DNA of 14,970 nt from Calditrichota bacterium (GTDB lineage: Bacteria > Calditrichota > Calditrichia > Calditrichales > Calditrichaceae), in the NCBI GenBank assembly GCA_024278715.1, contig JAJRSN010000323.1:1-14970 (forward strand). Reading direction: 5' to 3'. Position 1 is the stretch's first letter, and the number at the start of each line of letters is the position of its first letter. Shown here one piece after another: positions 7,586-13,154 of this stretch. Under the pieces are notes generated by a model that searched no databases, was not told the origin of the DNA, and saw nothing but the letters and a program-made list of their open reading frames with translations. The position numbers were made by a program, and so were the translations under genes.

Positions 7586-7671
7586 CTGACGTTCTCAATC
7601 CCATTCTTTTTTAAACAATGTAATTAACAAATCTTTGATTAAAACTCTTCCCTCATTAATTAAATCTGCAA

Positions 7672-7700
7672 AATTTACTGTATGAGCCCGGCATTGTCAA
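7672..7700 (-). promoter_or_regulatory. Sigma-70-type promoter of the mtaB-miaB operon
   Basis: Read on the minus strand: TTGACA at 7700-7695, a 17-bp spacer, and TAAATT at 7677-7672. The -35 box is a perfect consensus. The predicted start near 7665 leaves a leader of about 80 nt before mtaB. Confidence 0.65.
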
Positions 7701-7708
7701 ACCGGGTT
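7685..7708. promoter_or_regulatory. Inverted repeat spanning the mtaB -35 box (candidate operator)
   Basis: AGCCCGG (7685-7691) and CCGGGTT (7702-7708) form an inverted repeat with one G-T mismatch and a 10-bp centre. That centre contains most of the -35 hexamer. Placement over the polymerase contact site fits a repressor operator. It is too far upstream, and lacks the T-tract, to be a terminator of either neighbour. Confidence 0.35.
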
Positions 7709-7940
7709 GTTTGTATTAAATGATTTATTGATTATCGCCAAACGAGTTTCGGATAGAATTCCATTTTTGTGGTTTTGTAACAACAATCGGGAATTTTTGT
7801 TTCGTAAAAAACTGAAAAATTTGTTATCGGCAAAGTTACGCCTTATTCGTGACATTTTCCCGAGAAGGACAATTTAGCATTCTGTCGATTTTAATTCACT
7901 TCGCCACAAATTTGTTATTATATTAATACCAAAGAGGTTC

Positions 7941-8531
7941 ATGAATATGAAAGAGCTTAGTCCTTTTTCGGCTGAAGAAATTAAAGCATTGAAGAAACAT
8001 TTGGAATTTTGTTGCGGGGTTAAAATTCCCGAAGATACTACCCGCTTCGGGGAAATACGATTTTATCTCTATTCCGGTTCAAAATCCGATGAATTTCATA
8101 TTCAGATTTTCTGGGGACCTCACAAAATTTTTTCCAAAAGACATTTTTACCCAAAATCCGGCGAGAGCCTGCTGAACACGATTCAGTCGATTATCCATAA
8201 GAACAGCGGTGCTATCAAAGAAGAGCTTTTTGAATATTGCGAGGAACGGTTGAACGATTTTGCCTATATTGAACTGGAGCCGCTTATCGAAAGGCATAAA
8301 CTGACATTTTTGAATATTGATCTTAAAGTGTGCAAAGCCCGCAAAAAGATTCATCCTTCACAAAGCGGCGGATGGCCTCTCTGGTGCGTGGTGATGTCGT
8401 GGAAAGATGAATTCGGAGAATTTCAAGAGTTTGTCCGACCTCTTAAATTTAATTCCCAGACGCAAATATTTGAGATCAACGGCGAAAGCATTATTAAAGA
8501 ATTTTTAAAATTCAGAGATCAGCTCATTTAG
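7941..8531 (+). CDS. Uncharacterised 196-aa protein
   Basis: Not recognised. A soluble mixed alpha/beta protein without signal peptide or membrane helix. Residues 9-22 are helical. Residues 38-75 look like paired beta strands (GEIRFYLYSG, then EFHIQIFWG, then SKRHFYP). Residues 78-125 are helical and charged. Residues 136-180 again look like strands around a Trp-rich patch (GGWPLWCVVMSW). It has three cysteines besides those near the start and no metal-binding pattern. AAAGAGG at 7931-7937 is only 3 nt from the first ATG (7941) but 9 nt from the ATG at 7947, so the true start is probably the third codon. It is convergent with the dehydrogenase gene, which ends 32 bp away. Clean codon structure and a ribosome site support a real gene; function is unknown. 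Confidence 0.75.
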   Translation: MNMKELSPFSAEEIKALKKHLEFCCGVKIPEDTTRFGEIRFYLYSGSKSDEFHIQIFWGPHKIFSKRHFYPKSGESLLNTIQSIIHKNSGAIKEELFEYCEERLNDFAYIELEPLIERHKLTFLNIDLKVCKARKKIHPSQSGGWPLWCVVMSWKDEFGEFQEFVRPLKFNSQTQIFEINGESIIKEFLKFRDQLI

Positions 8532-8536
8532 TTTAC

Positions 8537-8565
8537 CCGAAAAAATCGCGCTTTCGGTTTTGTTT
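8537..8565 (+). terminator. Possible terminator between convergent genes
   Basis: CCGAAA (8537-8542) and TTTCGG (8552-8557) form a 6-bp stem with a 9-nt loop, followed by TTTTGTTT. It lies 5 nt after the stop of the 196-aa gene. The stem is short, so this is tentative. Confidence 0.45.
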
Positions 8566-9553
8566 ATTCTTCGGGCACATCCCACAAAAACTCATTATTT
8601 TCCAAAAAATGCACAACCTGTTTTACGCTGTGTTCGGCTTTTCGTTGAAGCGCCTCTTTGGTGTTAAACGAATTATGCGGCGTAAAAATCACGTTGGGCA
8701 TCTGTTTCATCTCGTGAATCATCGCAAAAAAAGGATCGTCAATCACCATTTGTTTATTGCGCAGCGCCACGGCAAGACGGCTTTCGTTCTCGTACACATC
8801 CAAAGCCGCTCCGCCGAGATGTCCCTCTTTAAGCAATGTGAATAAATCCTTGATCGGAGAAAGCTCTCCTCTGGCAATATTTACAAAAATTACGCCTTTC
8901 CGGGATTTTTTGAGGAGGTCATAATGAAAGTAGCCGCGGTTTTTAGGCGTAAGATTCATTGCCGAAACAATGATATCTGCTTTCGGCACCCCCTGTTCAA
9001 CGGCGACGTAATCCACATCGTCAAACTTTTTCACGATATCAACGCCCAAAACACGCATATCCAATCCGCGTCCGATACGAACCACTTCGTGCCCCACGTT
9101 ACCGACGCCGACCACCAGCAAGGTTTTTCCGCTGCATTCCAGACCGGTTAATCCGTCCCTGCTGAAGGTATTAAATTGTTTTATTTGTAATGATAATTTT
9201 CGCAGTAAAGCCATCCACAGCATCATGGCTTGTTCCGCCACGGCTCGGTTGCAATAAAGCGGCAGATAGCCCATGGCGCCTTTAAATTCCGTTTCGTTCT
9301 GATAATCGAGCAAATGATTGTAGCCTGTGCTGCGAGAAAGAATGCCGTCAAGCTTTCGCGCCCATTCATTGGGAATACGCGATTGGGTGCGCGTGCTTAT
9401 TAACAACGCCGGGGGCTCATCGTGCCCCGCTTCCTGAATAGTTTCGGACGCATATCCGGCGCGAATATTTTCGGGCAGTAATTTTTGTAATAATTCTCTT
9501 TCTTCGGCAAAAGCCTCGTAGAAAAAAACGTCAACCTCGGCAGATTTAGTCAA
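8564..9553 (-). CDS. D-isomer-specific 2-hydroxyacid dehydrogenase family protein
   Basis: A 329-aa cytoplasmic NAD-dependent oxidoreductase that interconverts a 2-keto acid and a D-2-hydroxy acid; the exact substrate cannot be assigned. The nucleotide-binding motif is G149-V-G151-N-V-G154, with D172 at the end of the second strand, which favours NAD over NADP. The catalytic triad is in place: R228 in NIARGE, E257 in LDVYENE and H293 in TPHNSF. The loop between E257 and H293 is about four residues longer than in classic D-lactate dehydrogenase. ALDVYENES followed by a long DDPFFAMIHEM segment resembles D-lactate-dehydrogenase-like enzymes more than PGDH. The start is TTG at 9553, since GGAAGG and AGAGG lie just upstream and no ATG occurs within the first 90 codons. 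It has its own promoter (9589-9617). Confidence 0.88.
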   Translation of the reverse strand: MTKSAEVDVFFYEAFAEERELLQKLLPENIRAGYASETIQEAGHDEPPALLISTRTQSRIPNEWARKLDGILSRSTGYNHLLDYQNETEFKGAMGYLPLYCNRAVAEQAMMLWMALLRKLSLQIKQFNTFSRDGLTGLECSGKTLLVVGVGNVGHEVVRIGRGLDMRVLGVDIVKKFDDVDYVAVEQGVPKADIIVSAMNLTPKNRGYFHYDLLKKSRKGVIFVNIARGELSPIKDLFTLLKEGHLGGAALDVYENESRLAVALRNKQMVIDDPFFAMIHEMKQMPNVIFTPHNSFNTKEALQRKAEHSVKQVVHFLENNEFLWDVPEE

Positions 9554-9588
9554 TCCTCTTTCCTTCCGTGTATATTTTGCATTAGCCT

Positions 9589-9617
9589 ATTTTAAGGATT
9601 GGACTTATATCCCGCAA
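9589..9617 (-). promoter_or_regulatory. Sigma-70-type promoter of the dehydrogenase gene
   Basis: On the minus strand, TTGCGG at 9617-9612 and TAAAAT at 9594-9589 are separated by 17 bp, about 36 bp upstream of the TTG start. The dehydrogenase may therefore be expressed independently of the GYD gene upstream. Confidence 0.45.
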
Positions 9618-9655
9618 GCGATTTCCGGCTCAGGTAAAAATTATTTGGCAGAGTT

Positions 9656-9952
9656 TCAGATTCCTTTAATAATTTCGAGATACTGCTTATAAGGAATTGC
9701 CGGCAGACTTTCGGCTTTTACCGCGCCCTTGGACATGGTGATCATCGAAACCTTAACGGCTGTTTTTTCGTCCGGCGCTTCATAAATATCCATAAAATCG
9801 TATTGACCCAGCAATGCATAATGGTCAATCCACCTGACCTCCGGGCATTTTCCCTTGACAGTGTCGAACCATTCTCTGCCGATCTGTTCGCGGGTTTGAG
9901 CGTCGCTCATGGCTGTCGGGGAAAGTTTGGTTAACAGGATGTAAATTGGCAT
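9656..9952 (-). CDS. GYD domain protein
   Basis: A 98-aa small soluble protein matching the GYD family (PF08734), usual length about 90-100 aa. The family pattern is clear: a first strand MPIYILLTKLSP, an amphipathic helix, then LLGQYDFMDIYEAPD with the name-giving G-x-Y-D (here G49-Q-Y-D52), followed by a helix and SLPAIPY near the end. The fold is a ferredoxin-like alpha/beta barrel monomer. The biochemical role of the family is not established. A good AAAGGAGAC site precedes the ATG at 9952. It lies 92 bp downstream of the YbaK-family gene on the same strand, so it may share that transcript. A 6-bp hairpin (CGCCGT/ACGGCG, 10013-10034) lies in that gap but has no T-tract. Confidence 0.88.
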   Translation of the reverse strand: MPIYILLTKLSPTAMSDAQTREQIGREWFDTVKGKCPEVRWIDHYALLGQYDFMDIYEAPDEKTAVKVSMITMSKGAVKAESLPAIPYKQYLEIIKGI

Positions 9953-10044
9953 GGTCTGTCTCCTTTATTTTTTTGACCATGAAAACAATTTAAAATATTC
10001 CGAACTTAGCATCGCCGTCGGCAATAATACGGCGGTTCCGATTT

Positions 10045-10512
10045 TTAAGATTTAACCGAAATGTCAACGACTTCGGGATTTACCAAATTTACAAAATCTT
10101 TGAAATCCAATTTGATCAATTCACGATGACTTCCGGCGTTAAACGCAATTTCATCATTTTCAGCCAGGGTTTTACAAACATACACAGGCATGCCGTAAAG
10201 ATTTCCGAACGGCGGCATGGCTCCGATTTCACATTCCGGAAACAGATATTTGAATTCTTCTTCGGTGGCTAAATCGATTTCGTTGGCGTTTATGTGCTCT
10301 TTACACTTTTCAAAATCGATTTTAAACGAAGCCGGAATAACACACATGGTCATTTGTCCGTCAACTTTTAACATAACTGTTTTTGCCAGTTGTTTTCCTG
10401 GAATGTGAGCCGAGGCGGCTATTTCCTGCGCCGTATAGGCAGGAGAATGCACGATAAGCACATAGTGCGTGCCTTTCTCATCTAAAAACTTACGTAATTT
10501 CCGGAGTGGCAT
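10045..10512 (-). CDS. YbaK/ProX-type aminoacyl-tRNA editing domain protein
   Basis: A 155-aa free-standing trans-editing protein of the YbaK/EbsC family (PF04073). Members deacylate mischarged tRNAs such as Cys-tRNA(Pro) or Ala-tRNA(Pro); which substrate applies here is unknown. Visible motifs are the opening helix RKLRKFLDEKGTHY, HSPAYTAQEIA (22-32), the conserved K44 in GKQLAKTVMLK that positions the substrate, GAMPPFGN (97-104) and the ending AGSHRELIKL (125-134). The reading frame continues 19 codons further upstream, but ATG at 10512 is chosen because AAGGAGGG lies 7 nt before it and homologues start here. It is 65 nt after the SagB-like gene on the same strand. Its neighbour is not a prolyl-tRNA synthetase. 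Confidence 0.9.
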   Translation of the reverse strand: MPLRKLRKFLDEKGTHYVLIVHSPAYTAQEIAASAHIPGKQLAKTVMLKVDGQMTMCVIPASFKIDFEKCKEHINANEIDLATEEEFKYLFPECEIGAMPPFGNLYGMPVYVCKTLAENDEIAFNAGSHRELIKLDFKDFVNLVNPEVVDISVKS

Positions 10513-10513
10513 G

Positions 10514-10529
10514 ATTTTCCCTCCTTTTT
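10514..10529 (-). promoter_or_regulatory. Ribosome binding site deciding the YbaK-family start
   Basis: AAGGAGGG on the minus strand, about 7 nt before the ATG at 10512, is far stronger than anything before the upstream in-frame ATG. It fixes the start. Confidence 0.7.
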
Positions 10530-10577
10530 TAATTAACAGAAAAAAGTATTCTCCCTGATCCTCCATCAAAGAGGCGC

Positions 10578-11195
10578 TTAAGGCACCGCTCCGACCGGGA
10601 AAATGTAACCGGGAATTTCGTAATGCGGGAGATTTAAGAGTTTCCCCACCCGTTCATCATGAAAAGCCCCAACCGCAACGGTACCCAAATTCATTGCCGC
10701 AGCCTGAAGATAAATATTCTGCCCGATGTGACCGGCTTCCATAAAAACGTACCGTTCAGCCCGCGATCCGTAAACTTTGGAGATTTCGTCCAGATTGGCG
10801 GTGAGAATAATTACGATCGGAGCGACCGCGATAAAATTCTGGCTCAACGCAGCCTCGCTCAAATAAGGACGTAAATCCCGCGAATCGAGCCGTTTTAAAG
10901 AATGACGACCCGCGTCGTAAGCATAGAGTCCGGGAATCAGGTTGCGGACAAAATCATCTGTCATCACATAAAGGTTAAACGGATAAATTGCCCCGGCAGA
11001 AGGAGCTACTCTTCTTCCGTCTTTGAGCTCGCCCTGTGCAGACCATATTAGTTGTGAGAATGTTTCGAAGCTTATGGTTTCTTTTTTAAAATAGCGGTGT
11101 GATTTGCGTTTCCGCAGCGTCTCTTCAAAAGACAAATCACCTTTTTCCTTTGGCGCAGCGAGAGGTATTAAACGATTTAAAATCTTCTCTCGCAT
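10578..11195 (-). CDS. SagB/ThcOx-type nitroreductase family oxidoreductase
   Basis: A 205-aa FMN-dependent oxidoreductase of the nitroreductase superfamily, SagB/ThcOx subgroup. Visible motifs are ETLRKRKSHRYF (25-36; the RxSxRxF phosphate/FMN contact), LIWSAQGE, the SAGAIYPFNLYV segment typical of SagB-type proteins, then AERYVFMEAGHIGQNIYLQA and the closing PVGAVP. In RiPP clusters SagB oxidises azolines to azoles, but many stand-alone copies exist with unknown substrates. No SagC, SagD or precursor peptide lies nearby, so a stand-alone role is more likely. AGGAGA precedes the ATG at 11195, and a promoter is visible at 11239-11267. It leads the minus-strand run SagB-YbaK-GYD. Confidence 0.88.
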   Translation of the reverse strand: MREKILNRLIPLAAPKEKGDLSFEETLRKRKSHRYFKKETISFETFSQLIWSAQGELKDGRRVAPSAGAIYPFNLYVMTDDFVRNLIPGLYAYDAGRHSLKRLDSRDLRPYLSEAALSQNFIAVAPIVIILTANLDEISKVYGSRAERYVFMEAGHIGQNIYLQAAAMNLGTVAVGAFHDERVGKLLNLPHYEIPGYIFPVGAVP

Positions 11196-11200
11196 GGTTA

Positions 11201-11223
11201 TCTCCTGTTTAATATCAGGGAGA
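11201..11223 (-). promoter_or_regulatory. Leader hairpin covering the SagB-like ribosome site
   Basis: In the mRNA, TCTCCCTG (11223-11216) can pair with CAGGAGA (11207-11201) with one bulged C. The Shine-Dalgarno AGGAGA is thus held in the 3' arm of a small hairpin with an 8-nt loop. The predicted transcript start near 11232 means the hairpin forms at the very 5' end. Confidence 0.35.
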
Positions 11224-11238
11224 ATTTACGACATTCTT

Positions 11239-11267
11239 ATATTACAGCTATCTTGTGCTTAAATCAA
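11239..11267 (-). promoter_or_regulatory. Sigma-70-type promoter of the SagB-YbaK run
   Basis: On the minus strand, TTGATT at 11267-11262 and TAATAT at 11244-11239 are separated by 17 bp. The predicted start is about 37 nt upstream of the SagB-like ATG. Confidence 0.6.
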
Positions 11268-11444
11268 TAGTCCGGAAACATTTTCTGAGTTCATACCTCT
11301 TAAAATAATGCGCCCGCAATCGCTTGAAAAACAATCCGAAACCGGAGCTTTGAACAGAAAAGCCGTTGCCTTTGAATTCCCTTTTTTCCGGGCTCTGCCC
11401 GAGCTTGTTCCTCAGACATAAAAATTGAAACCCTTTCACGAATA

Positions 11445-11480
11445 TCCCGTAAATTCACGGAAGAGGTTAAATACGGGAGG
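11445..11480 (+). promoter_or_regulatory. Leader inverted repeats overlapping the ribosome site of the 189-aa gene
   Basis: TCCCGTA (11445-11451) can pair perfectly with TACGGGA (11472-11478), which overlaps the Shine-Dalgarno GGGAGG (11475-11480). The same left arm can instead pair with ACGG at 11457-11460 (CCGT/ACGG, 6-nt loop). The two pairings are mutually exclusive, as in a simple RNA switch. Whether this region is transcribed far enough upstream is unknown. Confidence 0.35.
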
Positions 11481-11486
11481 ATTAAA

Positions 11487-12056
11487 ATGCCCTTTTCTCA
11501 ATACAACAGAGCGCTTTTTTTGATCATAATTTTTTTACCGCTCTTTTTGTTAGCACATGATAAAGACTGCACCGCTTCGATCGATAATTTCGACATCGAT
11601 TTTGAATACGACACCTTAATTCTCGAATACGAAGAAATGCCCAACACCATCATCCGCATTACCGATGATTACAAGTTGTTCATTAACGGCGCCCCGGTCG
11701 AATTGAATGAGGAACAAGCGGACCTGGTAAAAGATTATTACCTGCAAATGGAAGACATAACGTCGATAGCTTCAAAATTAGGATACGAAGGTTCCAAAAT
11801 CGGGATTAACGGTTTAAAATTAGGAGCCAAAAGCATAATAGGAATATTTAAACTGCTTTCCGACGATTACGACAGCGACGACCTGGAACGGGACTTGGAA
11901 AAAGATAAAGAGGTTCTGGTTAAAAACGCCCAAAGGCTAAAGAAGCAGGGCAAAAAACTAAAAGCCATGGCTGAAGAGCTGAAAAACCTGCATTGCCGCT
12001 TATTTACGGAAGTTAAAGAATTGAATGCCCTAATAGAGGGAAAAGAAACCGATTGA
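11487..12056 (+). CDS. Secreted DUF2884-like (YggN-like) coiled-coil protein
   Basis: A 189-aa exported protein. Residues 1-23 are a signal peptide: R8, then a hydrophobic core LFLIIIFLPLFLLA, with cleavage plausible after A23. There is no lipobox, so it should be soluble in the periplasm. Residues 28-70 look beta-rich, ending in KLFINGAPVELNEEQADLVKD. That stretch, and the glycine-spaced helix GYEGSKIGINGLKLGAKSI (about 99-117), resemble the DUF2884/YggN family of periplasmic proteins. Residues 125-180 are highly charged heptad-like coiled coil. Two cysteines, C28 and one near residue 167, could form a disulfide. The function of the family is unknown. ATG at 11487 has GGGAGG 6 nt upstream. 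It is monocistronic and divergent from the SagB run. Confidence 0.75.
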   Translation: MPFSQYNRALFLIIIFLPLFLLAHDKDCTASIDNFDIDFEYDTLILEYEEMPNTIIRITDDYKLFINGAPVELNEEQADLVKDYYLQMEDITSIASKLGYEGSKIGINGLKLGAKSIIGIFKLLSDDYDSDDLERDLEKDKEVLVKNAQRLKKQGKKLKAMAEELKNLHCRLFTEVKELNALIEGKETD

Positions 12057-12264
12057 AATAAACGGAATATCGCTTTCCGCCGATAATTTTCTTCCGGCTG
12101 CCCGTCAATATTTTACAAGAAAAAACAGAATAATCAAAACGGGAAATTTCTCCGACTAATGAATGTTACGTTATTTAATGATTGCGCTGGAGTCAAAAAA
12201 GGGTTGAGTGATAAAGCAAAATATTCGGTAGTTTGCTTAAATCGTCAGGGTTAATTAGCAGCAT

Positions 12265-12474
12265 TTAAATGACTTCTTTCATTTCGCCTAACATCTTCTC
12301 TTTGCATGAGGGGCAAATGGTATGAGATACTTTTTCGGAATCCAAACCTTCCTGCATGGCAGCCCACTCAACTTCGTACTTAGGATTAATAAACTTAACC
12401 CGATGGCACCAGGCGCAAATACTGATTACCTTAAAAATTGCGATCGAATTTTTCGGACAGACGACTCTTAACAT
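12265..12474 (-). CDS. Small zinc-ribbon-like protein with CxxC...SHxxCPxC motif
   Basis: A 69-aa cytoplasmic protein. C20-A-W-C23-H-R-V-K and S50-H-T-I-C54-P-S-C57 form a four-cysteine, probably zinc-binding, unit. The pattern matches the CxxCKxIRD...W...SHGICPxC module often found at the end of PAS, GAF or response-regulator signalling proteins. Here it stands alone, preceded only by a short N-terminus containing C6. W37 occupies the usual conserved Trp position between the knuckles. A weak TAGGAA precedes the ATG at 12474. It may be a stand-alone adaptor or a fragment of a former signalling protein; no neighbouring signalling gene adjoins it. It is convergent with the 189-aa gene. Confidence 0.65.
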   Translation of the reverse strand: MLRVVCPKNSIAIFKVISICAWCHRVKFINPKYEVEWAAMQEGLDSEKVSHTICPSCKEKMLGEMKEVI

Positions 12475-12768
12475 GATTTATTCCTATTTTAGTCTTTTCT
12501 ATTGTTTAAAACTTCAATATTCATGCCAATTTACTTTTTCACCCATTCAAAAGCCTATTTCAATGGTTTTCCTCAGTTGCGGTGAAGATTTTTCCTTAAA
12601 TGAGGAAAATTTTGACACATCTACTATATAAGTCGGACAGTTTTTAATCATTTAAAATATTTGTACCTATTTTAGACAATTGACGGCAAATCGGTTTTTA
12701 CGTGTGAAGCGGAAAGCCGTAATGTGTGAGGAGTAAGAAGAAGGAAAAAAGACAAAGGAAAAAGGAAA

Positions 12769-12846
12769 AGATTAAAGTCCTATCAAGATTAAAGTCCTAT
12801 CAAGATTAAAGTCCTATCAAGATTAAAGTTCTTACAAGATTAAAGT
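12769..12846. repeat. 17-bp tandem repeat, 4.6 units
   Basis: Unit AGATTAAAGTCCTATCA is perfect three times (12769-12785, 12786-12802, 12803-12819). A fourth unit diverges as AGATTAAAGTTCTTACA (12820-12836), and a partial AGATTAAAGT follows (12837-12846). AGATTAAAG recurs once more at 12897-12905. There are no spacers, so it is a minisatellite and not a CRISPR array. Confidence 0.9.
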
Positions 12847-12860
12847 GACAAAGTAACGAG
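12842..12860 (-). repeat. Dispersed 19-bp word shared with the left end
   Basis: On the minus strand this reads CTCGTTACTTTGTCACTTT. Bases 297-315 on the plus strand carry the same word with one mismatch (CTCGTTACTCTGTCACTTT). This links the two extragenic repeat regions 12.5 kb apart in inverted orientation. Confidence 0.75.
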
Positions 12861-13154
12861 TAACGAGTGACTGGTATGAAAAATAAAAAATAAAAAAGAT
12901 TAAAGCGGCAAGTGATATAGTAACGAGTACAAGTGACAAGTAACGAGGTTGTAGGTTGCAAGTTGCAAGTAAATGGAAATCTTTGCCTCTTAACAATCTA
13001 ACCGCTAAACTTCTAAACCTTAAATCCGAAACAAATTCGAATGACCGAATGACAGAAAAGTGACGAGTGACAAGTAACCAGCACCGCTTAACCCTTATAC
13101 CCTTAACGTTTAACAAATTCTGCCCAAGAAAGCAAAAATTTCGCCGTTAATATA

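Larger units (their letters stand above)
7586..7940. other. Divergent intergenic region, mtaB / 196-aa gene
   Basis: AT-rich, with no gene seen. It holds the mtaB promoter with its inverted repeat and, at 7895-7923, a weaker possible plus-strand promoter (TTCACT, 17 bp, TTATAT) for the 196-aa gene. That would give a very short leader. Nothing else was recognised. Confidence 0.5.
12475..13154. repeat. Gene-free repeat-rich extragenic region
   Basis: About 680 bp without a credible gene. From 12475 to 12720 it is plain AT-rich DNA. From 12720 on it consists of short recurring words: purine-rich AAGGAAAAAG runs (12738-12770), the 17-bp tandem array (12769-12846), AGTAACGAGTGAC-type words (12842-12950 and 13060-13080), AGGTTGCAAGTTGCAAGT-like words around 12946-12970, and CTAACCGCTAAACTTC-like words. 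The same vocabulary occurs at 1-369 on the opposite strand. Frames that stay open through it encode only repeat translations. Confidence 0.65.

Noticed and set aside
10013..10034. CGCCGT/ACGGCG hairpin as terminator after the YbaK-family gene
   Set aside because: No T-tract follows on the minus strand.
10045..10569. Longer 174-aa form of the YbaK-family protein
   Set aside because: The strong AAGGAGGG site and family start both point to the ATG at 10512.
10578..11195. SagB as part of a thiazole/oxazole RiPP cluster
   Set aside because: No SagC/SagD (YcaO) protein, transporter or Cys/Ser-rich precursor peptide could be found around it.
11389..11401. Hairpin CGGGC-TCT-GCCCG as terminator
   Set aside because: The stem is only 5 bp and the T-tract lies on the wrong side for plus-strand transcription, while minus-strand reading gives A's.
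11248..11439. 63-aa minus-strand reading frame in the divergent spacer
   Set aside because: It begins with GTG without a ribosome site, overlaps the SagB promoter, and has an ordinary non-coding composition.
12356..12631. 91-aa plus-strand reading frame
   Set aside because: It overlaps the better supported zinc-ribbon gene on the other strand and has no ribosome site or recognisable product.
12769..12846. Possible short CRISPR array
   Set aside because: The 17-bp units are directly adjacent with no spacers, and no cas gene is present.
12832..13116. 94-aa minus-strand reading frame
   Set aside because: It runs through the repeat words, has no ribosome site and encodes only their translation.
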